Assembly (NCBI RefSeq): GCF_026242055.1
Contig: NZ_JAPJDL010000003.1
Span: 320,796 to 384,795 of the forward strand
Direction of reading: 5' to 3'
Origin: Lentzea sp. NEAU-D7
Lineage (GTDB): Bacteria > Actinomycetota > Actinomycetes > Mycobacteriales > Pseudonocardiaceae
Length of the DNA stretch: 64,000 nt
Shown piece after piece: positions 32,795 to 41,486 of the stretch (positions are counted from its first letter, which is position 1; the number at the start of each line of letters is the position of its first letter). The notes beneath the pieces are model-generated. The model worked only from the letters and a program-made list of their open reading frames with translations, had not been told where the DNA came from and did no database searches. The translations under genes were made by a program, and so were the position numbers.

Positions 32795-32983
32795 TTGAGC
32801 CGGTGGGTCAAGAGCAGCCGCAGCTCTGCCGACAGCAACGCGTGTGTGGAGATGCTTCTCACCAGCGCTTTTGTCAGCGTGCGGGATTCCAAGAATCCTG
32901 ACGGGCCGCGGTTCGAGGTGTCGTCGAAGGCATGGCGAGCGTTTCTAGGCTCGGTCCCGCACGGACCTGATCCGGCCCAGTAG
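32795..32983 (+). CDS. DUF397 protein (BldB-like partner)
   Basis: 62 aa with the full DUF397 pattern: WVKSSRSSADSNACVEM, then VSVRDSKNPDGP, then WRAFLGSV. The TTG start directly follows the XRE stop, so the pair is an operon. In Streptomyces such proteins modulate the partner XRE regulator. Its last 39 bp overlap the convergent dynamin-like gene. Confidence 0.88.
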   Translation: MSRWVKSSRSSADSNACVEMLLTSAFVSVRDSKNPDGPRFEVSSKAWRAFLGSVPHGPDPAQ

Positions 32984-34765
32984 CTCCTCGGCCTTCGAGC
33001 GTCCCGACTCCACCTCCGCGAGCTGCCGGGTCACGGCCTGCAGCTCGCGGCCGCGTTCGCCTGCCTCCATCCGCAGGGCGCGGTCGACCTCGCGCAGTTC
33101 GGCCTCGATGGCCTCGATGCGCTTGGCCAGTGCCTCGTCCAGCGCGAGCGACAGGGCCTGTTCGGCCTCGATCAGCTGCTCGGCGGCCAGCTGGTCCACT
33201 GTGGAGCGCGCGTCGGCGATGGCGTCGGAGAGCCACTGCTTGACGTGCTGCTTCTCGGCCGTGTGGGTGCGGGTGCGGGCCATCCACCAGCCCGCGCCGA
33301 GGCCCAGGGCGATGGTGACGGGCAGGACGATCGGGTTCAGCGCGGCGATGCCGAGGCCCGCCAGCGGCATGACGGCGAGCTTGCCCGCGCCCAGACCGCC
33401 GGAGACGCCCATGAACACGAGGAGCTTGTCCTCGGCGGTCGGCGGGCGCTTCTCCTTGGGGCGCAACACGACCGGGGGTTGCTCGCCGCGGGCGAACTGG
33501 CCTCGGATCATGGTCAGTTCCTCGGCGCTGAACAGCGTGGCCAGCACGGCGTCGGTGACCTGCGAGAGGCGCACGGACAGGGCTGTGGAGATGCGGCCGG
33601 AGACGACCTGCAGGGCGGTGTCCACCTGCTGCGGCAACGTGGTCAGGGCGGTGCGGTCGGCCGCGTCGATGGCCTGGCGGTACCAGGTCTGCAGGTCGCG
33701 CATCTGGCGGGAGATCTCGTGGGAGTTCTCGATGCGGGCGCGCTGGATCTCGCCGCGCAACCGCACCTGCCAGCCCCGGGTCGAGGAACGGCGTTCGGTC
33801 TGCAGTTCCTCGCGGCGGGCGCGCAGCACCGCGGCCTCGTCCTCGCCCACGGACAGGGCGCGCTTCTCGTGTTCGAGGCGGATCTCCAGCTCGGCCAGCA
33901 CGGTCGACAGGGCGCGCAGGGCGTTGGCCTCGGCCAGCATTCCGGCGCGGCCGGCGACGAGTTCCTGCAGGGCGGTCTGCAGGGCGGAGATGCCGGAGCG
34001 TTCGCGGAGCATCGACGCCGCGTCCGGGTTCGGGGCCTGGGCGGCCATGCCGAACATGCGTGAGGACACCGGGTAGAACGGGGCGTCGGCGAAACGCGGG
34101 GCGTGCTGGGCCAGCAAGGCCTTGTTCGCGTCCAGGACCTGGCGCCAGCCGCGGTACTGGTCCGTCTTGGTCAACGCGAAGACGACGGTTTCGACGCGGT
34201 CGCCGACTCGCTTGAGGAAGTCCAGCTCGCCGCGGGTGAAGGGCGACGACGCGTCCACGACGAAGATCAGGGCGGTGGCCGACGTGACGGCCTCCAGCGC
34301 CAGCTCGCCGTGCACCGACTCCAGGCCGCCGACGCCGGGGGTGTCCACCACCGACATGCGTTCCAGCAGCGGGATCGGGGCGTCGACCTCGACGTAGCGC
34401 GGGGGCAGCTCTCCCTCGGGCAGGTCGTGGGCCGCGGAGACCCAGTTGATCAATGCGGGCAGCGGGAAGCTGACGGGCGCGAGGAGACCGGGGTAGCAGG
34501 CACGGGCCGCCCAGGACGGGCCGTGCTGGAAGACGAGGTAGGTGGAGGTGGCCACGTCCGCGTCGACCGGCGAGAGACCCGGAGCCGACAGCAGGGCGTT
34601 GACCAGAGACGACTTGCCGCGGTTCGTCTCACCGACGATCACGACCGACGACACCTCCGGTGCCGCGCGACGAGCCACCCAGTCGGCCATCGACGGGTCG
34701 AGCTCGCGCACGAGAGAGGTGAGGCGTTCGCGCGTCTGCCGGACTGTCTGCGAGAGGTTGCTCAT
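32945..34765 (-). CDS. dynamin-like GTPase (IniA/DynA-type)
   Basis: 606 aa. G1 GETNRGKS (45-52), G3 DTPGVGG (141-147) and G4 TKTD (199-202). A long helical region follows, with a hydrophobic hairpin at about 445-500 (VMPLAGLGIAALNPIVLPVTIALGLGAGWWM), then a coiled-coil C-terminus. This is the layout of bacterial dynamin-like proteins that remodel or protect the membrane. Third gene of a coupled set: GTPase (35124), GrpE-like (34762), this gene; each joint is a 4-bp ATGA overlap. Relatives in mycobacteria respond to cell-wall drugs. Confidence 0.85.
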   Translation of the reverse strand: MSNLSQTVRQTRERLTSLVRELDPSMADWVARRAAPEVSSVVIVGETNRGKSSLVNALLSAPGLSPVDADVATSTYLVFQHGPSWAARACYPGLLAPVSFPLPALINWVSAAHDLPEGELPPRYVEVDAPIPLLERMSVVDTPGVGGLESVHGELALEAVTSATALIFVVDASSPFTRGELDFLKRVGDRVETVVFALTKTDQYRGWRQVLDANKALLAQHAPRFADAPFYPVSSRMFGMAAQAPNPDAASMLRERSGISALQTALQELVAGRAGMLAEANALRALSTVLAELEIRLEHEKRALSVGEDEAAVLRARREELQTERRSSTRGWQVRLRGEIQRARIENSHEISRQMRDLQTWYRQAIDAADRTALTTLPQQVDTALQVVSGRISTALSVRLSQVTDAVLATLFSAEELTMIRGQFARGEQPPVVLRPKEKRPPTAEDKLLVFMGVSGGLGAGKLAVMPLAGLGIAALNPIVLPVTIALGLGAGWWMARTRTHTAEKQHVKQWLSDAIADARSTVDQLAAEQLIEAEQALSLALDEALAKRIEAIEAELREVDRALRMEAGERGRELQAVTRQLAEVESGRSKAEELLGRIRSVRDRA

Positions 34766-35127
34766 CGGGACGTGTAGACCGTCACGATCGGCGCCCGCAG
34801 GAGACGGCCTCGGTCGCAGAAGCCGGGCACCTCAGTCTCGGCGACCAGGCCCTGCAACGACAGGTCGTCGGTCGGCACGGCGCCACCGGCCTCGTGCTGC
34901 GACGGGTCGAACCGCTCACCGTCCACCCGCAGCGCGACGACGCCTATGGCCGACAGGCCTTCCTCGATGCGTGCGACCACGCCGGCACTGGCGCGGTCCA
35001 GCGCGTACAGGCACAGCTGGACCAGCGCGCGGCGCTCGGCCAGCGCCTGGTCGAGCAGCTCGTCGGCAATGGTCTCCACACCGTCATCCGACGCCAGATC
35101 GGCGGGTTCGGTTCCGTTCACGCTCAT
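34762..35127 (-). CDS. GrpE-like protein between two GTPase genes
   Basis: 121 aa. The C-terminal half has the GrpE beta-domain signature GERFDPSQHEAGGAVPTDD, preceded by a shorter helical part than in housekeeping GrpE (about 200 aa). It could be a nucleotide exchange factor for an Hsp70 or an adaptor for the adjoining GTPases. ATGA overlaps at both ends force coupled translation with both neighbours. No DnaK is in the window. Confidence 0.8.
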   Translation of the reverse strand: MSVNGTEPADLASDDGVETIADELLDQALAERRALVQLCLYALDRASAGVVARIEEGLSAIGVVALRVDGERFDPSQHEAGGAVPTDDLSLQGLVAETEVPGFCDRGRLLRAPIVTVYTSR

Positions 35128-36644
35128 CGGTGCCCCCCAGCACGTAGTTGCTGCCAAATGAGGAAATACGCCCGGTGGACGACGTGCGCCACCCGAGCCT
35201 GCGCCGGAGTCGCGCCGAAGGAGGCGAACGAACGCCACCACCCGGCCCGTTCCAGCGCGAACGCGACCAGTTCCGCGCCCGGTCTGCCCGGCATGCCCAG
35301 CTGAGCGGCCACGTCCGGGGTGCTCCCGACGCGCAGCACCTCCTCGGTCAGGTCGGGTGCCAGCGAGACCGCGCCGGACGAGACCAGCGTCAGCGCCTCC
35401 AGCAGCCGCAGCTGGTGCGCCTCCGGACGGGCCAGCAGGACCTCGATCGCGTCGTGCACGCGCTGCCGTTCGCCGGGATCGCCCGATGCCAGCGAAGTGA
35501 CGGAGGCCAGCGCTGCCGCGGCCTTGATGCCGTCGGCCCGCGCCCGGAAGACCGCGTCCAGCCGGCCCCGGACCGCGGCGAACCCGGACGCGTCGAACAG
35601 CACCCGCCGCAAAGCCCCGGCGGGCAGCGCGGGCTCGGCGTCCAAGGCCTGCAGCGCCCGGCCGATGCCGTAGAGGTCGAGCTTCTCCAGCAACCGGGAA
35701 CGCACACCGGCCGCGACGTCGCACTCCCACGAAGTGAAGAGGTCTCCGGACATCAGCATCATCGTGCGGGTGTCCGCGTCGAGAGCAGCCAACGCCCTCA
35801 GCGCCTCCGCGTCGGCCGACGTGAACTCCCCGGTCTCCGCGGACTCGGCGAGCAGGCTGATCACCGGCAGCACGTCGGCGACGCGCGGCCTCAGCAGTTC
35901 GGCCTGCTTCGCCGCGAGGATCTGCGCGGCCTTCCAGACATCACCTTCCGAGCCCTCGACGGTCTCGGGTGCGATGGCGTCGACCTTGTTCAGCGCGGCG
36001 ATGGCGTTGACCGGGCCTGCCTCGCGGGAGGCCGTCGCGGCGGTGAACGCGGCCAGCGTCGAGTGGTCGTCCGCGCGCACGCCCTGCGTCACGACGTAGA
36101 GGACGGCCTCGGCACCGGCGACCGCGTTGCGCGACACGGGATCCAGCAGTTCCTCGGTGCGCGCGACCGACGCCGCGTCCAGCGAACCGAGTCCTGGCGT
36201 GTCGATGACGGTGATGTCGCGCAGCACGGCGTTCGTCAGGTACGCCTCGATGTGCGAGACGCCTTCCAGGCCGAGGGAGGTGGGGATCATCCCGTTCGGG
36301 TCGAACGGCAGCACCTGCCGTCTGCCGTCTCGCAACACGACTTCGATGCGGTCGACCGTGCCGTACTGGTAGCGCGTGACGAGCCGGGTGCACTCGCCGA
36401 TGTCGGTGGGCGCGACCCTGCGTCCGATCAACGCGTTCACCAACGTCGACTTGCCGGACTTGATCCGGCCGGCGACCGCGACCTGCAACGGCGCGTGCAG
36501 GCGGCGCAGGACCTCCTGGAATCCGGCGGCGGTCTGCGGGGAGACCTGCGGTTGCAGGGCAACGCACAGGTTGGCCACCGCCGCGCACAGCGGTCCGGCC
36601 AGTTGTTGTCCCTGCAACGCCGTCACAGGCACTGATCGTGCCAC
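35124..36644 (-). CDS. dynamin-family GTPase (IniC-like)
   Basis: 506 aa. P-loop GRIKSGKS (59-66), switch-2 DTPGLGS and G4 NKVD are present; no clear membrane helix, which differs from its partner and matches IniC rather than IniA. First gene of the GTPase-GrpE-GTPase operon. GTG 36644 is the longest start; GTG codons follow closely and no ribosome site is obvious. Divergent from a small membrane gene with only 36 bp between starts. Confidence 0.83.
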   Translation of the reverse strand: MARSVPVTALQGQQLAGPLCAAVANLCVALQPQVSPQTAAGFQEVLRRLHAPLQVAVAGRIKSGKSTLVNALIGRRVAPTDIGECTRLVTRYQYGTVDRIEVVLRDGRRQVLPFDPNGMIPTSLGLEGVSHIEAYLTNAVLRDITVIDTPGLGSLDAASVARTEELLDPVSRNAVAGAEAVLYVVTQGVRADDHSTLAAFTAATASREAGPVNAIAALNKVDAIAPETVEGSEGDVWKAAQILAAKQAELLRPRVADVLPVISLLAESAETGEFTSADAEALRALAALDADTRTMMLMSGDLFTSWECDVAAGVRSRLLEKLDLYGIGRALQALDAEPALPAGALRRVLFDASGFAAVRGRLDAVFRARADGIKAAAALASVTSLASGDPGERQRVHDAIEVLLARPEAHQLRLLEALTLVSSGAVSLAPDLTEEVLRVGSTPDVAAQLGMPGRPGAELVAFALERAGWWRSFASFGATPAQARVAHVVHRAYFLIWQQLRAGGHR

Positions 36645-36680
36645 GGTTTGTGCACGTGCGTGCGCGGGTAGCCACAGCGC

Positions 36681-37130
36681 ATGGGTGACAGCTACGTGAC
36701 GTTCCTAGTGCTGGGGATCGTCCTGGTCGCGGTCGACGGCCAGCTGATCTACCGCGGTGGCAAGGGGTACCTCAAGCGCGCCGCGTACGACGAAGAGCAG
36801 GCCGGCAGCATGATGAAGCTGACGGCCGTGTTGTTCCACCTCGTCGTGCTCGGCCTGTTGGCGCTGGTGTCGATCATCAATGTCGACACCGGTGACACGG
36901 TGAAGAACGTGGTCGTGAAGCTGGGCATCGTGCTGTTGCTACTGGCACTGGCCCACGGCGCGACGATGGCGATCCTGGCCAGGATCAGGGACCGCCAGAT
37001 GCAGCAGCAACTCGCTGACCAGATGGCCGAGGAACACCGGATCTACGAAGAGCGCCAAGAAGAACGTCAGGCGCACATCAGCGAACCGCGACCCGCACCC
37101 AAGATCGAGTCGCCTTACTCACCCAAGTAA
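36681..37130 (+). CDS. small membrane protein with charged C-terminal tail
   Basis: 149 aa, about three hydrophobic segments (FLVLGIVLVAVDGQLIY; LTAVLFHLVVLGLLALVSII; VVVKLGIVLLLLALAHG) and a Gln/Glu-rich helical tail (RQMQQQLADQMAEEHRIYEER). Function unknown. Divergent from the GTPase operon across 36 bp, so shared regulation and a role in the same membrane-stress system are possible. Its 3' end overlaps the GntR gene by 16 bp. Confidence 0.75.
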   Translation: MGDSYVTFLVLGIVLVAVDGQLIYRGGKGYLKRAAYDEEQAGSMMKLTAVLFHLVVLGLLALVSIINVDTGDTVKNVVVKLGIVLLLLALAHGATMAILARIRDRQMQQQLADQMAEEHRIYEERQEERQAHISEPRPAPKIESPYSPK

Positions 37131-37483
37131 TGGGCTCGCACGGCGTTCAGTGCCTCCCCCTCACTGGCGCCGAGTGACCGAGCGATGGCGACGAACTCCG
37201 CCGCGGCGGCGGAGAGCGGGTCCGGTGCATGCGAAGGCAGGGCAGCCACCACGGTGCCCTGCCTTCGTCCTGTCGTGAGCACGCCTTCGGTCTCCAGCTC
37301 CCGGTAGGCCCGCGCGACGGTGCCGGCGGCGAGCCCGAGATCGGCGGCGAGCTGCCGGATCGTCGGCAACCGCGACCCGACCGGCAGCACACCACCGCTG
37401 ATCAACCTGACGAGCTGGTCCCGGACCTGGCGCCAGGGCGCGACACCGTTCTCGACGTCGACGACGATCCGGGGAGCAGTCAC
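37115..37483 (-). CDS. GntR-family regulator, YtrA subfamily
   Basis: 122 aa: only the winged helix-turn-helix (APWRQVRDQLVRLISGGVLPVGSRLP, then QLAADLGLAAGTVARAYREL) and a short dimerisation helix, as in YtrA. Such regulators usually repress a membrane transport operon that includes their own gene. Its GTG overlaps the stop of the upstream membrane-protein gene by 4 bp. A matching operator lies upstream of that gene at 38165-38186. Confidence 0.88.
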   Translation of the reverse strand: MTAPRIVVDVENGVAPWRQVRDQLVRLISGGVLPVGSRLPTIRQLAADLGLAAGTVARAYRELETEGVLTTGRRQGTVVAALPSHAPDPLSAAAAEFVAIARSLGASEGEALNAVRAHYLGE

Positions 37484-38148
37484 CGCACGATCTTCGACGA
37501 CACGACGTTCGTGTTCGCCATCAGCACCCACGCGGCGATGCCGGCGAGGAGGAACCCGCCGCCGACGAGCGCGCCGACCATCGCCGCCCCGATGCCGGCC
37601 GACACGTGCACGCTGCGGGTGCGCAGCGCCCGGTCGACCTCCTCGTCGCCGTCGGCGGGACGCGCGACCGCCGCCCAGATGATCACCGCGACGGCGCCGA
37701 CGGACACGACGAACACGGGCAGCCGGCCGATCTCGAGCTTCACGAGGAGCCAGCCCAGACCGAACAGCACGATCACCGCGTAGGCGCCCAGCACGTACTG
37801 CGAGCCGATGTCGAACAGGCCGCGCGGCGCGAGCGTCGCCACCCGCTGCCGGCCTTCGCGGGGCAACGACAACGCGATCAGCTCGGCGAGCAACGTGCCC
37901 CCGAGCACGACCGCCGCGAACGACCCGACACCGCGGCCGCTGGCGAACGGCACGAACGACATCCCGACGAAGAGCCACGGGTAGAGCAACCGCCGCCGCT
38001 TCAGGTAGCGGATGGCGTCGTCGATCTGCGCCGGCGTCGGGTCGGACACCTTCCAGCTCTTGAGCAGGCGCCTGCCGGTGGATCGTGTCGGCCACAGAGC
38101 GACCAGCAGGAACAACCCAACGCCAGCGGCCCACAGGACGTCGTACAT
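37480..38148 (-). CDS. membrane protein cotranscribed with YtrA-type regulator
   Basis: 222 aa with about six hydrophobic segments (e.g. VLWAAGVGLFLLVALWP, VLGAYAVIVLFGLGWLLV, AGIGAAMVGALVGGGFLLAGIAAWVL). A basic cytoplasmic loop (IRYLKRRRLLYPW) follows the first helix. Not recognised further; no ATPase partner adjoins, unlike classic YtrA operons. The first gene of the two-gene unit, with the operator 17 bp upstream of the ATG. Confidence 0.75.
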   Translation of the reverse strand: MYDVLWAAGVGLFLLVALWPTRSTGRRLLKSWKVSDPTPAQIDDAIRYLKRRRLLYPWLFVGMSFVPFASGRGVGSFAAVVLGGTLLAELIALSLPREGRQRVATLAPRGLFDIGSQYVLGAYAVIVLFGLGWLLVKLEIGRLPVFVVSVGAVAVIIWAAVARPADGDEEVDRALRTRSVHVSAGIGAAMVGALVGGGFLLAGIAAWVLMANTNVVSSKIVR

Positions 38149-38164
38149 GGCGAACCCCCGAACT

Positions 38165-38186
38165 TTGTATCAACCCCTCGACACAA
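38165..38186. promoter_or_regulatory. YtrA/GntR-type operator
   Basis: TTGTATC (38165-38171) and GACACAA (38180-38186) form an inverted repeat with one mismatch and an 8-bp centre. It sits 17-38 bp before the ATG of the membrane-protein/gntR unit, where a repressor would cover the promoter. Confidence 0.65.
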
Positions 38187-38264
38187 TAACTCACACTGAA
38201 GTCGTACGCGGCGTCAGCCCGTGGCGCGACGCGCGGAAGTTCGGCCCGCACCTAACCTTGTCCA

Positions 38265-39440
38265 GTGCGGCGGTTCAGTCTGTGGATGAAGGCTCATCCG
38301 GCGTTCGGGGACTCCCTGATCGCCGGAGTTCTGCTGCTCTTCGACATGGGCATCGCGGCCACAGTCGTCGACCAGGGCGTGTCGTTCTCCGCCTATCTCG
38401 CGGTGACGCTGCTGATGCTCGGACCGCTGCCGTTCCGCCGGTACCACCCGCTCGGCACCAGCTACCTGATCCTCGGGGGCGGGTTCCTCCAGCTCTTCTC
38501 GCACGGCGGCATCAACGGCATCCCGGTCCGCATGTCGGACTTCGCGCTGGCCATAGCGCTGTACACGCTCGTCGCGTACACGAACCGCAAGACGGCGTTG
38601 ATCTACGTGGGCTGGCTGGTCGCGGGCACGCTGCTCTGGGCGATCTTCCAGGTCGGCGAGCTGCAGGCCGTGTTCCTGGTGTTCCTGATCTTCGTGATCT
38701 TCGGGTTCAGCTGGGCGATGGGCGAGTTCATCGGCGCACGCCGTGCCTACCAGCGCGAGATGGAACAACGCCTGGTGCTGCTCGAGACCGAACGCGACCA
38801 GCAGGCCAAGATCGCCGTGGGCGAGGAGCGTTCCCGGATAGCCCGCGAACTGCACGACGTCGTCGCCCACGCGGTGAGCGTGATGATCGTCCACGCCGAC
38901 GGCGCCGCGTACACGATCAGGTCCCAGCCGGAGGTGGCCGAGAACGCGGTCCGCACGATCGCCGAGACCGGCCGCCTCGCGCTGACCGAGATGCGCCGCC
39001 TGCTCGGCGTTCTGCGCAGCGAGGACGCCGAGACCCAGTGGGCCCCGCAGCCCGACGCGCGCGGCGTGGTCGAGCTCGCCGAGAACGCCAGGGCCGCCGG
39101 CGTCCCGGTGCGCCTGGAGATCAACGGCGACGTGGACGACCTGCCCGTGGGCGTCGGCCTGAGCGTCTACCGGATCGTGCAGGAAGCTCTGACGAACACC
39201 ATCAAGCACGCCGGAGCAGGCACCACCGCCTTGGTCCGCCTGGCGCGCTCGCCGGAGGAACTGCGTCTGGAAGTGACCGACAACGGGTTCGGCACGCCCC
39301 ACGACGTCGTCAAGGTCTCCGGCGGCAACGGACTGATCGGCATGAGGGAAAGGGCAGCGGTGCTGGGCGGGGAGTTCGAGGCGGGTCCCAACCCCGGTGG
39401 GGGCTGGCGCGTGCGCGCGACGTTCCCGCTAGCCGCATAG
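38265..39440 (+). CDS. sensor histidine kinase (NarL-type, HisKA_3)
   Basis: 391 aa. Four to five membrane helices in the first 150 residues, a coiled-coil linker, the H-box RELHDVVAH with phosphorylated His197, and an HATPase domain with N-box QEALTNTIKHA and G-box NGLIGMRERAAVLGG. The cognate response regulator begins 9 bp after the stop. The ligand is unknown; there is no large extracellular domain, so it may sense the membrane. Confidence 0.93.
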   Translation: MRRFSLWMKAHPAFGDSLIAGVLLLFDMGIAATVVDQGVSFSAYLAVTLLMLGPLPFRRYHPLGTSYLILGGGFLQLFSHGGINGIPVRMSDFALAIALYTLVAYTNRKTALIYVGWLVAGTLLWAIFQVGELQAVFLVFLIFVIFGFSWAMGEFIGARRAYQREMEQRLVLLETERDQQAKIAVGEERSRIARELHDVVAHAVSVMIVHADGAAYTIRSQPEVAENAVRTIAETGRLALTEMRRLLGVLRSEDAETQWAPQPDARGVVELAENARAAGVPVRLEINGDVDDLPVGVGLSVYRIVQEALTNTIKHAGAGTTALVRLARSPEELRLEVTDNGFGTPHDVVKVSGGNGLIGMRERAAVLGGEFEAGPNPGGGWRVRATFPLAA

Positions 39441-39449
39441 GGTGATCGA

Positions 39450-40106
39450 GTGATTCGGGTGCTGCTGGTCGACGACCAGGAACTGATGCGGATGGGTTTT
39501 CGCATGGTCCTGGGCGCGCAAGAGGACATCGACGTGATCGGCGAGGCGGCCGACGGCCTCGACGCCGTGCAGATGGCGGAGAAGCTGCGGCCTGACGTCG
39601 TCCTGATGGACGTCCGCATGCCCGTGATGGACGGTGTGGAGGCGACCGCGCGCATCGTCGCGGCCGACTCCGCGAAGGTGCTGGTCATGACCACCTTCGA
39701 CATGGACGAGTACGCGCTGTCGGCGTTGCGCAACGGCGCCAGCGGGTTCCTGCTGAAGGACACCCCGCCGACCGACCTGGTGTCGGCCCTGCGCGCGGTG
39801 GCCTCCGGTGACGCCGTGGTCTCGCCGTCGGTGACCAAGCGGCTGCTCGGCCGGTTCCTCGGCGACGGCGGCGGTGAGCTTCGCGACGCCTCGGTGCTCG
39901 ACGTGCTGACCGAACGCGAGCGCGAGGTGCTCGTGCTGATCGCGAAGGGCCTGTCGAACACCGAGCTCGCCCGCAAGCTCTTCCTGTCCGAGGCGACGGT
40001 GAAGACGCACGTCGGCCGGATCCTCGCGAAGCTGGAGCTGCGAGACCGGGTGCAGGCCGTGGTGCTGGCCTACGAGACCGGTCTCGTCCGCCCCGGCGAC
40101 GCCTAG
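39450..40106 (+). CDS. LuxR/NarL-family response regulator
   Basis: 218 aa. Receiver domain with phospho-acceptor Asp54 (VLMDVRMP) and Lys in FLLKDTPP; C-terminal LuxR-type helix-turn-helix (LTEREREVLVLIAKGLSNTELARKLFLSEATVKTHVGRIL in outline). It forms a two-component system with the kinase gene upstream. Its stop overlaps the convergent SDR gene by 4 bp. No target operator was identified. Confidence 0.93.
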   Translation: MIRVLLVDDQELMRMGFRMVLGAQEDIDVIGEAADGLDAVQMAEKLRPDVVLMDVRMPVMDGVEATARIVAADSAKVLVMTTFDMDEYALSALRNGASGFLLKDTPPTDLVSALRAVASGDAVVSPSVTKRLLGRFLGDGGGELRDASVLDVLTEREREVLVLIAKGLSNTELARKLFLSEATVKTHVGRILAKLELRDRVQAVVLAYETGLVRPGDA

Positions 40107-41023
40107 CGGAACTTCTCGGGGTCGGCGTCCACGGTCTGCCCCGCCATCCGCGGCTTCAGGACCTCGTCGTACCAGCGGCCCCAGTCGGGCTGCGAGCCGT
40201 CGAGGTCGGTGAACCCGTACTCGCGCTGCAGCTTCCACGACGAGAGGCACTGCCCGGCGAACCGCCTGCGGTCCTCGTCGGCGGCGAGGTGCGCGAGACC
40301 TCGGCCGAGGTAGTGGGGCGTCTCGGACAACGCGTAGTCCGGCACCTTCTCGATGGCGTCACGCCAGTTCGCCTCGGTGACGCCGAAACTCTCGAGCATC
40401 TGCTCGGAGCGCAGGAATCCCGGCGTGGCCGCGACCGCCGTCACGTTCGGGTGGTCCTTCAGGTCCTTCGCCAGCACCTCGCCGAACCGGCGCACCGAGC
40501 TCTTCACCGCGTCGTACGGGAGGTTCACGAAGTACGCCTCGCCGTCCTCGCCGTCGGTCACCTCGACGACGAGCCCGTCGTCGGACCTGATCAGGATCGG
40601 CATGAGCTTGTGCAACGCCACGAGGTGGGTCTCGACGCCGTTGCGCCACATGCGCAGCTGCTTGTCGAGGTCGTGCTCCCAGAACTTGCCCCACTCGACG
40701 AGGTTCTCGCCGCCCCAAGCGTTGTCGATGAAGATGTCGAGCTTGTCGATCTTCGCGGCGAGAGCGTCCACATCGGACGGGTTCGTGAGGTCGCAGCGGA
40801 CCGCGATCCCCTTGCCACCGGCCGCGTCCACGAGCTCGGCGGTCTCCTCGATCGTCTCCGACCGCCCGACCTCGGACTGCTGTGTCCGCGTGGTCCGGCC
40901 GGCGACGAACACCGTCGCCCCCGCCGCCCCCAGCTCCACGGCGATCGCCCGTCCGGCACCGCGCGTGGCGCCGGTGACGACCGCGACCTTCCCGCTCAGA
41001 TCAGGATCATTTCTTGCTGACAC
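40103..41023 (-). CDS. short-chain dehydrogenase/reductase
   Basis: 306 aa. Rossmann motif TGATRGAGRA, acidic NAD(P) segment, and the catalytic YxxxK pair in LPYDAVKSSV. The usual catalytic Ser site reads VVEVTDGE, so Thr may replace Ser. Third gene of the tetR-PNPOx-SDR set; GTG 41023 overlaps the end of the PNPOx gene by 17 bp. Substrate unknown. Confidence 0.88.
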   Translation of the reverse strand: MSARNDPDLSGKVAVVTGATRGAGRAIAVELGAAGATVFVAGRTTRTQQSEVGRSETIEETAELVDAAGGKGIAVRCDLTNPSDVDALAAKIDKLDIFIDNAWGGENLVEWGKFWEHDLDKQLRMWRNGVETHLVALHKLMPILIRSDDGLVVEVTDGEDGEAYFVNLPYDAVKSSVRRFGEVLAKDLKDHPNVTAVAATPGFLRSEQMLESFGVTEANWRDAIEKVPDYALSETPHYLGRGLAHLAADEDRRRFAGQCLSSWKLQREYGFTDLDGSQPDWGRWYDEVLKPRMAGQTVDADPEKFR

Positions 41024-41486
41024 GGCGAGTTCCCCTTCCCTCGTGCCAGGAGAGGACGACCATCTCGTCGCCCTCGACGGTGAGCTGCACGACCTCGGTC
41101 ACGTCGAACCGGAACAGGTCGATCTCCTCCGGTTCCGGCTGCCACCCCGTGCGGTCGAACAGGTCTTTCAGATAGGTGTCCTTGTCCGTCCAGAACTCGG
41201 CGGTGCCGCTGATCTTCGCGTCACCCGCCTCCGTCATCGAGGCCACCGTGGTGGTGCAGTGCAGCGCGAACCTCGGGTCGCGCCGCAGGTCCCTCGACTT
41301 CAACGAGTCCGGCATCATGCCCGCCCACAGCTCGCCGTGGGCGAAGTCCGGTTCCACTCCGCTGATCCGCGGTGAGCCGTCCTTGCGCAGCGTCGCGAGC
41401 AGCGCGTGCCGGTCCGCCGCGAACCTGGCCTGCACGAACGCGGCCATGTCGGGCTGTTCGGCGGCGAACTCGCCCCAGGTGGCCAT
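41007..41486 (-). CDS. pyridoxamine 5'-phosphate oxidase-like flavin-fold protein
   Basis: 159 aa split-barrel flavin/F420-binding protein (HALLATLRKDGSPRISGVEPDF, then RDLRRDPRFALHCTT). Usually an FMN- or F420-dependent reductase or a heme/flavin-binding protein. Its ATG shares one base with the tetR stop (TGATG), so it is cotranscribed with tetR and the SDR gene. Confidence 0.85.
   Translation of the reverse strand: MATWGEFAAEQPDMAAFVQARFAADRHALLATLRKDGSPRISGVEPDFAHGELWAGMMPDSLKSRDLRRDPRFALHCTTTVASMTEAGDAKISGTAEFWTDKDTYLKDLFDRTGWQPEPEEIDLFRFDVTEVVQLTVEGDEMVVLSWHEGRGTRRVSKK

Noticed and set aside
34762..35730. 322-codon frame for the GrpE-like gene
   Set aside because: The first 201 codons are shadow of the IniC-like gene; the ATG at 35127 with ATGA overlap and GrpE-like content defines the real gene.
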